Assembly: GCA_943912855.1 (NCBI GenBank)
Contig: CALTVC010000004.1
Span: forward strand, 124,001-188,000
From: an uncultured Flavobacterium sp.
GTDB lineage: Bacteria; Bacteroidota; Bacteroidia; Flavobacteriales; Flavobacteriaceae
Direction: 5' to 3'
Length of the DNA: 64,000 bases
Made by a program: the position numbers and the translations under genes. Below the pieces are notes generated by a model. It saw nothing but the letters and a program-made list of their open reading frames with translations, did no database searches and had not been told where the DNA came from. Each line of letters starts with the position of its first letter. Position 1 is the stretch's first letter. Of the stretch, positions 44,981 to 54,216 are shown in pieces.

Positions 44981-46768
44981 ATGAGAAGATTTTTACTTTC
45001 TTCAGGCTTACTTCTTGCTGCTCTTACGGCGCAGGCACAAACGTGCGAAGCTGTAGCAACCGTTAACCAGGATTTCAGTAATTTTACTGCAGGTTCATCT
45101 CAACCGTTAATAGATTGCTGGAGCAAAATTGCATTAGGTTACCCTAACGGTCTTATATACCCGGATGCAACAGGAGATAACAAGTATGCTGTATACTACG
45201 GAGGTAACGGTACAGGCGCACTTTCTTACCTTATAGGCCCTGAAGTTTCTACTTTTGATGGTAACCACCAGCTTTCATTCTCTACATGGAAACTGGCTCA
45301 GGGAGGTAGTGTCCCTGCAGGAACCGTAACCATTACTGTAGGTACAATTACTAACGTAGCTGACGGCACAACGTTTGTTCCTTTTGGAAACCCACTAACC
45401 GTAGACTCAGCTACACCAGTAACTTTTGACAACATAGTTATACCATCTGCACCGGCAGGAAGCCACTTAGCATGGAGATTCTCTACTACAAATCAGCATA
45501 ATGCTGTGGCTATAGATGACGTAGTGTGGGATGCTGTACCTTGCCAGGCTGTAGCTACCATTAACGAAGATTTCAGTACTTTTAACGCAGGTTCATCTCA
45601 ACCGCTTAATGATTGCTGGAACAAAATAGCACTAGGCTACCCTAACGGTCTTATATACCCGGACGCAACAGGAGATAACAAATATGCAGTATACTACGGA
45701 GGCAACGGTACAGGTGCACTTTCTTACCTTATAGGACCTGAGGTTTCTACTTTTGATGGTAACCACCAACTTTCTTTCTCTACATGGAAACTTGCTCAAG
45801 GCGGTACTGTTCCTGCAGGAACCGTAACCATTACTGTAGGTACAATTACTAACGTAGCCGACGGCACAACGTTTGTTCCTTATGGCAACCCTCTTACTGT
45901 TGATTCTGGAACACCGGTAACTTTTGATAACATAGCTATACCATCTGCTCCTGAAGGAAGCCACATAGCCTGGAGGTTCTCTACAACTAACCAGCACAAT
46001 GCAGTAGCCATAGACGACGTAGTTTGGGCTGAAATCCCTGCTGTAGAATGTGCTGCTGTAGAAACTTTTACAGAAGACTTCGCTAACTTTACAGCTGAGA
46101 CAACATTCCCTTACAACTGCTGGGAAACTAATGCAGGTACACCTCCAGCTGGCCCTATGATTTATGTTAACACTCCTGGAAGTGTAACATACTATGCAGG
46201 TAGCAACAACACTACTCCTGCTTACCTTCTTACACCTTCGGTTTCTACCATGGACGGTGCTCACAAACTAGACTTTACTGCTACTGTAGCAGGTGATAAT
46301 GGTATCGTTACATTACAACTTGGTTACTACGCAGAAGGTTCTCAAGCATTTGAAACTGTAGGTCAGCCTATGATGATAACAGCTGCTAACAGCACTTTTA
46401 GCAACATTGTTTTCCCTGCAATACAAACAAACGCACGTATCGCTTTCAGGTTTACAAGCGTTGCTCCTCACCAGGCAGTTGCCATAGACAACGTATCTTG
46501 GACTCCTGTAACAAACAGCAACGACAGCTTTGCTAAAAAATCATTTATCCTTTACCCTAACCCTGCAGCAGGTAGCGTTAACCTTGTAAACAACGCTAAC
46601 GCAGAAGGTACTGTAAACATTTACAGCCTTACAGGTGCTCAGGTATTTAGTGCTAAAATAGGTACAGGTGAACAAAACCTTAACCTAAGCGGACTACAAA
46701 GCGGTATGTACCTTGTAAAGGTTCAGACTGGTAACGCAGTAAGCACTCAGAAACTGGTTATTCAGTAA
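44981..46768 (+). CDS. T9SS type A cargo protein built from three jelly-roll modules
   Basis: A 595-residue secreted protein. Signal peptide (MRRFLLSSGLLLAALTAQAQ), then three modules of about 165 residues related to the cleaved-adhesin/MAM jelly roll (each opens C.AV.T...DF..F.A and closes HNAVAIDDVVW or HQAVAIDNVSW), then a type A sorting domain (FILYPNPAAGSVNLVN ... GMYLVKVQTGNAVSTQKLVI). Modules 1 and 2 are almost identical, module 3 is divergent. Codon use leans to T-ending codons (GCT, TCT) compared with neighbours, and the promoter is near consensus, both hints of high expression. It probably is an abundant surface or released protein; ligand unknown. Confidence 0.9.
   Translation: MRRFLLSSGLLLAALTAQAQTCEAVATVNQDFSNFTAGSSQPLIDCWSKIALGYPNGLIYPDATGDNKYAVYYGGNGTGALSYLIGPEVSTFDGNHQLSFSTWKLAQGGSVPAGTVTITVGTITNVADGTTFVPFGNPLTVDSATPVTFDNIVIPSAPAGSHLAWRFSTTNQHNAVAIDDVVWDAVPCQAVATINEDFSTFNAGSSQPLNDCWNKIALGYPNGLIYPDATGDNKYAVYYGGNGTGALSYLIGPEVSTFDGNHQLSFSTWKLAQGGTVPAGTVTITVGTITNVADGTTFVPYGNPLTVDSGTPVTFDNIAIPSAPEGSHIAWRFSTTNQHNAVAIDDVVWAEIPAVECAAVETFTEDFANFTAETTFPYNCWETNAGTPPAGPMIYVNTPGSVTYYAGSNNTTPAYLLTPSVSTMDGAHKLDFTATVAGDNGIVTLQLGYYAEGSQAFETVGQPMMITAANSTFSNIVFPAIQTNARIAFRFTSVAPHQAVAIDNVSWTPVTNSNDSFAKKSFILYPNPAAGSVNLVNNANAEGTVNIYSLTGAQVFSAKIGTGEQNLNLSGLQSGMYLVKVQTGNAVSTQKLVIQ
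45044..46048 (+). repeat. Near-identical tandem duplication within the T9SS cargo gene
   Basis: Unit 1 at 45044-45541 (498 bases) and unit 2 at 45542-46048 (507 bases) share long identical DNA stretches (for instance the segment encoding YPNGLIYPDATGDNKYAVYY). The third module, from 46049, is homologous only at protein level. A recent duplication or gene conversion is likely. Confidence 0.88.
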
Positions 46769-46790
46769 ACTTCATTCATGTTTTTGTTTT

Positions 46791-46819
46791 AAAACCACGC
46801 TTTACGGCGTGGTTTTTTT
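46791..46819 (+). terminator. Terminator of the second T9SS cargo gene
   Basis: AACCACGC ... GCGTGGTT stem followed by T7. Confidence 0.85.
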
Positions 46820-46898
46820 ATTTTGCGCTGTTAACAATTTCCGTTTTTAACTACCATAAATAATTGTATTTTTACGGTTCGAAAATTTCAATCAGAAA

Positions 46899-47666
46899 AT
46901 GGGTAAAATCATTGCAATTGCCAACCAAAAAGGTGGTGTGGGTAAAACAACAACATCAGTAAACCTTGCCGCCGCGCTTGGTGTACTCGAAAAAAAGGTA
47001 TTATTGATAGATGCTGACCCGCAGGCAAATGCGAGTTCAGGCCTGGGTCTGGATGTGGAGTCGGTAGAAATAGGCACTTACGAAATCCTGGAGCACAGCA
47101 ATACGCCCGATGAGGCTACTGTGGAGTGTACCGCCCCTAACGTATGGATAATCCCGGCTCACATAGACCTTGTGGCCATTGAGATAGAACTTGTAGATAA
47201 AGAAAACCGCGAGTACATGCTAAAAACCGCCCTGGAGAGTGTAAAAGATAAGTATGATTACATACTTATAGACTGCGCTCCTTCTCTGGGTCTGCTTACG
47301 CTTAACGCGCTTACCGCTGCAGATAGCGTGGTAATTCCTATTCAGTGCGAGTATTTCGCGCTGGAAGGTCTTGGAAAGCTGTTAAACACCATAAAAAGTG
47401 TACAGAAGATACACAACCCTGAGCTGGACATAGAAGGCTTGCTGCTTACCATGTACGACTCTCGCCTGCGCCTGAGCAACCAGGTGGTGGAAGAAGTGCA
47501 GAAGCATTTTAACGATATGGTTTTTGATACCATCATACAGCGGAACATCAAACTAAGCGAAGCACCAAGCTTTGGCGAAAGCATTATTAATTACGACGCT
47601 ACAAGTAAAGGAGCTACAAACTACCTTCAGCTTGCAGAGGAAATAATAAAGAAAAACAGTAAGTAG
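46899..47666 (+). CDS. parA: Chromosome partitioning ATPase ParA
   Basis: A 255-residue Walker-type ATPase with the deviant P loop KGGVGKTTTS at residues 11-20, DADPQANASSGLG and the switch IDCAPSLGLLTLNAL. ParA binds DNA non-specifically and moves ParB-parS complexes for chromosome segregation (Soj type). It is the first of a run of plus-strand genes (parA, parB, DUF5683, dapB, lepB, wbqC) in the order commonly seen in Flavobacteriaceae. No parS site was recognised nearby. Confidence 0.97.
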   Translation: MGKIIAIANQKGGVGKTTTSVNLAAALGVLEKKVLLIDADPQANASSGLGLDVESVEIGTYEILEHSNTPDEATVECTAPNVWIIPAHIDLVAIEIELVDKENREYMLKTALESVKDKYDYILIDCAPSLGLLTLNALTAADSVVIPIQCEYFALEGLGKLLNTIKSVQKIHNPELDIEGLLLTMYDSRLRLSNQVVEEVQKHFNDMVFDTIIQRNIKLSEAPSFGESIINYDATSKGATNYLQLAEEIIKKNSK

Positions 47667-47670
47667 GTTT

Positions 47671-48579
47671 ATGACAAAAGCAATAAAAAAACAAGCCCTT
47701 GGACGAGGACTGTCTGCACTTTTAAAAGATCCTGAAAACGACATAAAATCGGTTGAGGACAAAGGCGCAGATAAGGTGGTAGGGAACATCATAGAGCTTG
47801 AAATTGAGTCGATAGAAATAAACCCTTTTCAGCCCCGTACTAACTTTAACGAGGAAACACTACAGGAACTGAGCACGAGCATCAGGGAACTTGGCGTTAT
47901 ACAGCCCATTACCGTTAGAAAGACTGATTACAACAAATACCAGCTTATTTCGGGTGAGCGAAGGCTACGTGCCAGTAAACTTGCAGGGCTTACACATGTA
48001 CCGGCATACATTCGACTGGCTAACGATAACGATTCGCTTGTTATGGCTTTGGTGGAAAACATCCAGCGCCATGACCTTGACCCTATAGAAATAGCCATAT
48101 CGTACCAAAGACTTATGGACGAAATACAACTTACGCAAGAGCAGGTAAGCGACCGTGTAGGTAAAAAACGTTCTACGATAGCCAACTACCTTCGACTGCT
48201 GAAGCTTGACCCTATAATCCAGACGGGAATCCGTGATGGGTTTATCAGTATGGGGCACGGTCGTGCCATCATTACCATTGAAGACCTTGATGCACAGGCC
48301 GATATTTACCAGAAAATAGTAATGGATAACCTAAGCGTGCGTGAAACCGAAGCTTTGGTTAAAAGTTACCACGAAGGTCCTAAAACTCCTGGGCAACCTG
48401 TACCTACGGAAAATAAACCGAACACTTTTGCCGTTAATGATGACGAGCGCAAAGCATTTACCAGCTTCTTCGGGGCGAAAGTAGATGTAAAGATTGACGC
48501 CAAAGGAAAAGGTAAAATTACAATCCCGTTCCATTCGGAAGAAGACTTTAGCAGGATTATTAAACTGATACAAGGTTAG
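47671..48579 (+). CDS. parB: Chromosome partitioning protein ParB
   Basis: A 302-residue ParB/Spo0J protein. N-terminal GRGLSALLKD, the CTPase/ParB box (QPRTNFNEETLQELSTSI; ISGERRLRASKLAGL; ALVENIQRHDLDPIE), the central helix-turn-helix (TQEQVSDRVGKKRSTIANYL) and a C-terminal dimer domain ending IPFHSEEDFSRIIKLIQG. It loads on parS and is moved by ParA, encoded four bases upstream. Its stop overlaps the next gene's GTG start by one base. Confidence 0.97.
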   Translation: MTKAIKKQALGRGLSALLKDPENDIKSVEDKGADKVVGNIIELEIESIEINPFQPRTNFNEETLQELSTSIRELGVIQPITVRKTDYNKYQLISGERRLRASKLAGLTHVPAYIRLANDNDSLVMALVENIQRHDLDPIEIAISYQRLMDEIQLTQEQVSDRVGKKRSTIANYLRLLKLDPIIQTGIRDGFISMGHGRAIITIEDLDAQADIYQKIVMDNLSVRETEALVKSYHEGPKTPGQPVPTENKPNTFAVNDDERKAFTSFFGAKVDVKIDAKGKGKITIPFHSEEDFSRIIKLIQG

Positions 48580-49160
48580 TGAAAAACATATTTTTCATAT
48601 TATCGGCTTTTTTTCTTTTTACGGGTACCGCCCTTGCGCAGGAGCCTAAAAAAGAAGAAAAGCCGGTTCTTATAAGCGACAAACCCGCAAAAAATACTAT
48701 AAAAGAATATAAGTATGATGCCCTTGCTCCCAGTAAGGCAGCATTTTATTCGGCTGTAGTACCGGGTCTTGGACAGATTTACAACAAAAAATACTGGAAG
48801 GCTCCCATAGTATGGGGCGCGCTGGGTATAAGCGTGTACTCTTTTAACTGGAACCAAAAAAAGTACAAAGAGTATCGTGGTTATTACAAACAGGTACTTG
48901 CAGGCCACGCTCTTACCGGCGACCTGGAAGGCATAGACGGCGACCGTCTTATCCGTGCGCAGAAGTTTTACCAGCGTAACCGCGACCTTTCTGTACTGGC
49001 TACCGGAGCCATTTACCTCCTTAACATTATAGATGCTAACGTAGATGCCCACCTTAGGCAGTACAACGTAAGCGAAGACCTTTCGTTACGTCCTGAATTT
49101 GAACAGAACGACATTAACAGTCAATACCACCTGGGGCTTACCATGAGCTACCGTTTTTAA
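48579..49160 (+). CDS. DUF5683 family membrane protein
   Basis: A 193-residue protein starting with GTG on the parB stop codon (TAGTG). It has a signal peptide (ending GTALAQ), a proline- and lysine-rich linker, then SAVVPGLGQIYNKKYWKAPIVWG, the hallmark of DUF5683, with further hydrophobic segments and a C-terminal strand LGLTMSYRF. In Bacteroidota it regularly follows parB. The role is unknown; a link to envelope assembly or division is only guessed from context. Confidence 0.88.
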   Translation: MKNIFFILSAFFLFTGTALAQEPKKEEKPVLISDKPAKNTIKEYKYDALAPSKAAFYSAVVPGLGQIYNKKYWKAPIVWGALGISVYSFNWNQKKYKEYRGYYKQVLAGHALTGDLEGIDGDRLIRAQKFYQRNRDLSVLATGAIYLLNIIDANVDAHLRQYNVSEDLSLRPEFEQNDINSQYHLGLTMSYRF

Positions 49161-49169
49161 TCACCAATT

Positions 49170-49868
49170 ATGAAAATAGCATTACTGGGCTACGGCAAAA
49201 TGGGCAAAGTCATAGAACGCATTGCCCTTGAAAGAGGACACGAAATTGTACTTCGCAAAGGCGGTGCTACAAGTTTTGACGGTCTTGAAGATGCCGATGT
49301 AGCCATAGAATTCAGCATACCCGATGCCGCCGTGGCAAACATAACCGAATGCCTTAACCACAACACACCCGTTATTAGTGGTACTACCGGATGGCTGGAG
49401 CATTACCACAACATAGCTGCCCTGTGCGAAGAAAAGAAAGGTGCTTTTATTTATGGCTCTAACTTTAGCCTTGGCGTAAATATTTTCTTTGAACTGAACA
49501 GTCATCTTGCCAAAATGATGAGCACGCTGAAACAGTATAAAGTTACCATGGAGGAAATCCACCATACACAAAAACTGGATGCACCAAGTGGCACTGCTAT
49601 CTCTCTTGCCAAAGACATCATAGCGCAATCTGATTATGCGAGTTGGGCCATTGAAAACCCTAAAGAGGAAGACATTTTCATAGACGTAAAACGTATAGAA
49701 AATGTACCGGGTACGCACGTGATCACATACGATTCTGAAATTGATTCTATAGAAATAAAACATACCGCCCACAGTCGCGAAGGTTTTGCGCTTGGTTCGG
49801 TTGTGGCAGCCGAATGGCTGGTAGGCAAAACAGGTATCTTTACCATGAAAGATGTCCTTGGCCTGTAA
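49170..49868 (+). CDS. dapB: 4-hydroxy-tetrahydrodipicolinate reductase
   Basis: A 232-residue enzyme of lysine and diaminopimelate synthesis, reducing the product of DapA with NAD(P)H. The nucleotide motif LLGYGKMGK is at residues 4-12, GTTGW at about 70, NFSLGVNIF at about 97 and the catalytic EIHHTQKLDAPSGTA near 128-142 (His-His and Lys). It is a little shorter than the enterobacterial enzyme, as in other Bacteroidota. It sits in the parA-lepB run, 9 bases after the DUF5683 gene. Confidence 0.97.
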   Translation: MKIALLGYGKMGKVIERIALERGHEIVLRKGGATSFDGLEDADVAIEFSIPDAAVANITECLNHNTPVISGTTGWLEHYHNIAALCEEKKGAFIYGSNFSLGVNIFFELNSHLAKMMSTLKQYKVTMEEIHHTQKLDAPSGTAISLAKDIIAQSDYASWAIENPKEEDIFIDVKRIENVPGTHVITYDSEIDSIEIKHTAHSREGFALGSVVAAEWLVGKTGIFTMKDVLGL

Positions 49869-49912
49869 CAAATACGCATATTAACCTACATATACCAAAA
49901 ACATAGTAGTTT

Positions 49913-51463
49913 ATGACACCAATACAGTGGTTTATATTTTTCCTGGCGGTACAGGTTGTACACTTTGCAGGAACGTGGAAACTTTATGAGAAAGCAGGCC
50001 GCAAGCCCTGGGAAGCTGCCGTACCCGTATACAACGCGGTAATACTGATGAAAATCATTAACCGCCCGTGGTACTGGACCATCCTCCTATTCATACCAAT
50101 TGTAAACCTTATCATGTTCCCTGTGGTATGGGTGCAGATACTAAAGTCTTTTGGTAAAAACAAAACCAGCGATTACATCATAGGCATACTTACCGCAGGT
50201 TTGTACATCTATGCGCTGAACTATTCCGACAAAGCCGATTACAACGCAAATACTGAAACTACAGAAAGTACACTAAGTTCGCTACTTTTTGCGGTAGTGG
50301 TGGCTACTATAGTACATACGTACTTTATACAGCCGTTCCAAATCCCGTCGTCATCGCTTGAAAAAACACTTCTTATAGGCGACTTCCTGTTTGTGAGCAA
50401 GGTACATTACGGACCGCGTGTGCCTATGACTACCGTTGCCGCTCCTATGGTACACGATACCATTCCGGTACTTGGCGTAAAATCATACAGCAAATGGCCT
50501 CAACTGCCTTATATGAGGATTCCGGGCTTTGCTAAACCTGCCAAGAATGACATTGTGGTATTCAACTGGCCTGCCGATACGGTTAAGAAATTCTTCGACC
50601 AAAACAGCTTTGGCATTCGTAAGCCAGTCGATAAAAAATCAAACTACGTAAAACGTTGCGTTGCAGCACCCGGCGATACCTTTTCGCTTCGCGATGGTGT
50701 GGTCTTTATAAATGGTGCCGAGCTAAAACTATCAGACAGGGCTAAGGTGCAGTACAGCTACACGCTTACTACCAAAGACAAATCTATGCTAGATCAACGT
50801 TATATTATACAAGATCTTGGCATTAACCCATCAGATTATTATGTTGATAACAATGGGATTTACCGCTTCGCGGCACTTACAAATGAAATGGTATCTAAGC
50901 TAAAAGTCAATCCATTGGTAGAAAGTATAGAAAAGCGTATACTTAAAAACAATGATGGTATGGATATAGATAAAAGGTACTATATCTTCCCTTATAACCA
51001 TGCCGACTGGACTGTAGATAACATAGGCGATATTTACGTTCCTGAAAAAGGTAAGCAAGTAACCCTGACTACAGAGAACCTTCCGTTCTACAAAAAAGTT
51101 ATTGAAGAATACGAGCATAACGAACTTAAAGTTACCGGAAACGAAATCCGTATTAATGGTGCTCCGGCTACCAGCTATACCTTTCAGCAGGATTATTACT
51201 TTATGATGGGTGATAACCGCCACAACTCTGAAGACAGCCGTTTTTGGGGCTTTGTACCGGAAGACCACGTAGTGGGTAAACCGGTATTCATCTGGATGAG
51301 TTGGGATGGCGTAAACAAAAAAATCCGTTGGGAGCGTATGTTTACCACTGTGGGTGGTAATGGCGAACCTGTTTCATACTTCAGGTATTTTATAATAGCA
51401 TTAGCAGGTTACCTTGCCCTGGACTTCTTTGTACTTAAGAAGAAGAAAGAGCAGAAAGGTTAA
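49913..51463 (+). CDS. lepB: Signal peptidase I, large Bacteroidota form
   Basis: A 516-residue membrane peptidase that removes signal peptides from exported proteins. The N-terminal part (1-110) is a DUF5684-like membrane domain (AGRKPWEAAVPVYN, several helices). The S26 catalytic domain follows: QIPSSSLEKTLLIGDFLFV (nucleophile serine), SNYVKRCVAAPGD (catalytic lysine) and the GDNRHNSEDSRFWGFV box. A long insertion between the lysine box and the last box makes the protein about twice the usual size, as in other Flavobacteriia. The C-terminal membrane helix is at about 480-505. It has a long hairpin downstream. Confidence 0.95.
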   Translation: MTPIQWFIFFLAVQVVHFAGTWKLYEKAGRKPWEAAVPVYNAVILMKIINRPWYWTILLFIPIVNLIMFPVVWVQILKSFGKNKTSDYIIGILTAGLYIYALNYSDKADYNANTETTESTLSSLLFAVVVATIVHTYFIQPFQIPSSSLEKTLLIGDFLFVSKVHYGPRVPMTTVAAPMVHDTIPVLGVKSYSKWPQLPYMRIPGFAKPAKNDIVVFNWPADTVKKFFDQNSFGIRKPVDKKSNYVKRCVAAPGDTFSLRDGVVFINGAELKLSDRAKVQYSYTLTTKDKSMLDQRYIIQDLGINPSDYYVDNNGIYRFAALTNEMVSKLKVNPLVESIEKRILKNNDGMDIDKRYYIFPYNHADWTVDNIGDIYVPEKGKQVTLTTENLPFYKKVIEEYEHNELKVTGNEIRINGAPATSYTFQQDYYFMMGDNRHNSEDSRFWGFVPEDHVVGKPVFIWMSWDGVNKKIRWERMFTTVGGNGEPVSYFRYFIIALAGYLALDFFVLKKKKEQKG

Positions 51464-51469
51464 TTTGTG

Positions 51470-51525
51470 GATTTGAAGATTTAGAAATGCGTGTAATCAA
51501 CCACGTTTTTCTAAATCTTCAAATC
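51470..51525 (+). terminator. Long inverted repeat behind lepB
   Basis: GATTTGAAGATTTAGAAA and its complement, with a further CGTG/CACG inner pair, around an 8-base loop. About 22 bp of stem. T-rich sequence follows but no clean T run, so it may slow or protect rather than terminate transcription. Confidence 0.6.
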
Positions 51526-51544
51526 TTATCATTTCCAAATCGTC

Positions 51545-52171
51545 ATGAGTAGCATTCTTTTACACCCGACATACTTTCCATCAATCAGCCATTTCGTAGC
51601 TATGGCACAAGCTGAGCGCATAACTTTTGAGATGGAAGACAACTTCCAGAAGCAGACCAATCGTAACCGCATGTACATTTATAGTCCGAATGGTGTGCAG
51701 TTGCTAAACATACCTGTAAAACACAGTCCGACAGGTGGAGCGCAAAAGTTTAAGGATGTAAAGATAGAAACAGCTTTTGACTGGCAGAAACAGCATTTTA
51801 AGTCGCTTGAAGCCGCTTACCGTACTTCGCCCTTCTTTGAGTATTTTGAAGACGACATACGCCCTGTATTTGAAACGAAGCATAAATACATGATGGATCT
51901 GGATTTCCAGATTATGGAAATGGTATGTAAATGCCTTGGTATGCCTTTTGAATATGGAAAAACAACAGAATACTTCCACGAAACTCCTGAGTATACCGAT
52001 CTGCGCTCGCTTGCCAACGGTAAAAAGGACCCGAACCAATTTGAGGAATACACCCAGGTTTTTGAAGAAAAACATGGTTTTATAAACAACCTTAGTATCC
52101 TTGACCTCCTGTTTAATGAAGGTAGATACGCATTGGATTATCTGAAGAAACAAGAACTTGTTTTTAGGTAA
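51545..52171 (+). CDS. WbqC family protein
   Basis: A 208-residue protein of the WbqC family: ILLHPTYFPSISHFVAMAQ at the start, ENFQKQT-type box (DNFQKQTNRNRM), and LNIPVKHSPTGGAQK. Members occur in O-antigen and surface-polysaccharide clusters and in Flavobacteria beside lepB; the reaction is not established. The ATG at 51545 directly precedes the conserved core. It ends the plus-strand run; the following EEP gene is convergent. Confidence 0.88.
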   Translation: MSSILLHPTYFPSISHFVAMAQAERITFEMEDNFQKQTNRNRMYIYSPNGVQLLNIPVKHSPTGGAQKFKDVKIETAFDWQKQHFKSLEAAYRTSPFFEYFEDDIRPVFETKHKYMMDLDFQIMEMVCKCLGMPFEYGKTTEYFHETPEYTDLRSLANGKKDPNQFEEYTQVFEEKHGFINNLSILDLLFNEGRYALDYLKKQELVFR

Positions 52172-52238
52172 TTCGGTGATGCGGTTATTTGGTTATCCGA
52201 CTGAGAACTAAAAACTGCGACTGCGACTGAAAACTGAG

Positions 52239-53276
52239 CTACTCTTCTTTTTCAAAACGCAGGCGCGTCATTACCGGGAAATGGTCTGAGCTGATGAAGT
52301 TATTAAAGGTAGTGTACTGGCACACAGTTATTTTTTTATCGGCAAATACATAGTCAATACGCGCGGGGTAATACTTAAAGTTATACGATTTCCCAAAACC
52401 TTTACCCGCTTCTTCAAATGAATCATTCATTTTACCCCTCACACTACGGTATACATAGCTGAAAGCACTGTTATTAAGGTCGCCACAAATAATCATAGGG
52501 TAAGGACACTCCCTTTTATGTTTTTGCACCAATTCGGCCTGTGCCTGCTGTTTTTCAAAGGCAGCACTAATGCGCTTAAAGATTATTTTGCTTCGCTCCT
52601 CATCCAGGCTTTCGTGTATATCCGGACTGATTTTTATGGATTGCAGGTGCATCGTGTACACACGCATGGTATCCTTACCTTTTTTAATATCGGCAAAAAC
52701 AGCATTGTTAGCCGAACCCGGGAATTGTATGTCGCCCGTATTAATGATGCGGAATTTCGAGTAGATGGCCTGTTCGGTCTGCCCTTTCTCTGAAAAGATG
52801 AATTTATACTTGTACTGACGGAATGCAGTGTCGCCTACAGCCTGTTTGCTGTATTCCTGAAGACAAAGTACATCAGGGTTCTTTTCCTTTATAAAAGCTG
52901 TTATTTTAGCCGGCATCCCACGTTCGGGGAGCCAGTCATAAAGATTAAACAAACGTACGTTATAACTCATCAGCGTAAAGTCGCCTTTTTCCTCCGCTAT
53001 GGTATCGGCACTAAACTTAAACATCTTACTTATAAAGGTAATCCCTACAAGCAAAATAATTGCCGATAGCAACATTTGCTTTTTAGCCTGCAACAACCAA
53101 TAGCAAAAGAAAAAACCGTTTAGCACCAGCATAAGCGGCATCACTAAAGTAAAAACAGAAAGCAGTGGTGACAACTTAGGCGCTACAAACGGCAATACAT
53201 ACGATATTACCGTGAGCACCGTAAGCACGATGTTCATGAAGTACATAAACTTATTAAACCACGACAGCTTTTTCAT
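52239..53276 (-). CDS. Endonuclease/exonuclease/phosphatase family protein, membrane-anchored
   Basis: A 345-residue protein with three N-terminal membrane helices (about 10-95) and an EEP catalytic domain (about 100-345): MSYNVRLFNL, DVLCLQEYSK (metal-binding Glu), VYTMHLQS, ICGDLNNSAFSYVY and SSDHFPVMTRLRF (Asp-His pair). The fold covers nucleases, phosphodiesterases and sphingomyelinase-like enzymes; the substrate is open. It is the last gene of the mutL-rhomboid operon, 34 bases after the second rhomboid gene. Confidence 0.9.
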   Translation of the reverse strand: MKKLSWFNKFMYFMNIVLTVLTVISYVLPFVAPKLSPLLSVFTLVMPLMLVLNGFFFCYWLLQAKKQMLLSAIILLVGITFISKMFKFSADTIAEEKGDFTLMSYNVRLFNLYDWLPERGMPAKITAFIKEKNPDVLCLQEYSKQAVGDTAFRQYKYKFIFSEKGQTEQAIYSKFRIINTGDIQFPGSANNAVFADIKKGKDTMRVYTMHLQSIKISPDIHESLDEERSKIIFKRISAAFEKQQAQAELVQKHKRECPYPMIICGDLNNSAFSYVYRSVRGKMNDSFEEAGKGFGKSYNFKYYPARIDYVFADKKITVCQYTTFNNFISSDHFPVMTRLRFEKEE

Positions 53277-53310
53277 TTTTCCCTTTATGGCATTTGCCTG
53301 AAACTATGTA

Positions 53311-54213
53311 TTATTTGCCTACTTTAAACAAAAAGTCCTTCTCCTCTTTGGTAAGACTATCGTAACCACTACGGCTTATCTTATCCAGGATTTCATCTAT
53401 CTGCTGCTGGGTCATATCTTTAACAGGTTTAGAAGCTGTACGGGTTTGTTGTGGTGCAGGATTACGATGTACTTTTGTAAACGGGGTCGATTTTCTCGGC
53501 TTAAATAAATTAGCAAAGAAATCTATTATAACCGAAACACCCTTACTCAGGTCCGTACCGTTTAGTAATAGTTTTATGTAGATAAAACCAAACAATGCCC
53601 CTGAAAGATGTGCTATATGTCCGCCACTGTTCGATACGGAAACATCAATAAGATCGAGTACAATAAATACCCCAGCAATGTGCCAAAGCCTTACAGTACC
53701 TATAAGCATAAGCCTTACCTGGTATTGTGGCGCATAAACTGCCGTACCAACTAATATTGCCATAATAGCACCCGAAGCTCCTACCATAGGAGCCAGACTA
53801 CCCCTAAGAATAGGTATTGCCTGATAACTACCAATAAATACCAATCCGGCAAAAATTGAAGCTAATACATACAAGCCAAAAAATTGTTTCTGTGTAAAGA
53901 ACGTAAGGAACAATCTCCCCACGAAAAACAACCACAGCATGTTAAAAAACAGATGCAGAAAATCGTTATGTAAAAACGCATAAGTAAAAACCGACCATGG
54001 TTTCCAAAGTAAATCGGCCGGGTTAGATGATATACTAAACCAGTTTGCAGTACCTCCTATAGTCCAGTCTAACGCAGGCAATACCACTCCGCCAAGCCTA
54101 AGCAGACTAAAGATAATAAGCGGAATTATAAACAGTCCTACATTCCAGAAGATAAGGCGTTGTACCACGCCCCCTATCCGGTATTCCATTTTTATATCAT
54201 CAATGATTCCCAT
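53311..54213 (-). CDS. Rhomboid family intramembrane serine protease, with C-terminal tail
   Basis: A 300-residue membrane protein with at least six hydrophobic segments. The catalytic serine is in VGASGAIMAIL and the histidine in GGHIAHLSGALFG; LFFNMLWLFFVGR carries the conserved first-loop asparagine. A soluble tail (about 220-300, RTASKPVKDMTQQQIDEILDKI) follows, of unknown role. Separated by three bases from the upstream rhomboid gene. The pair of rhomboids after mutL is common in Flavobacteriaceae. Confidence 0.93.
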   Translation of the reverse strand: MGIIDDIKMEYRIGGVVQRLIFWNVGLFIIPLIIFSLLRLGGVVLPALDWTIGGTANWFSISSNPADLLWKPWSVFTYAFLHNDFLHLFFNMLWLFFVGRLFLTFFTQKQFFGLYVLASIFAGLVFIGSYQAIPILRGSLAPMVGASGAIMAILVGTAVYAPQYQVRLMLIGTVRLWHIAGVFIVLDLIDVSVSNSGGHIAHLSGALFGFIYIKLLLNGTDLSKGVSVIIDFFANLFKPRKSTPFTKVHRNPAPQQTRTASKPVKDMTQQQIDEILDKISRSGYDSLTKEEKDFLFKVGK

Positions 54214-54216
54214 TGC

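Noticed and set aside
46861..46898. tRNA-like GGTTCGA sequence before parA
   Set aside because: No acceptor stem, anticodon arm or other tRNA parts can be folded around it.
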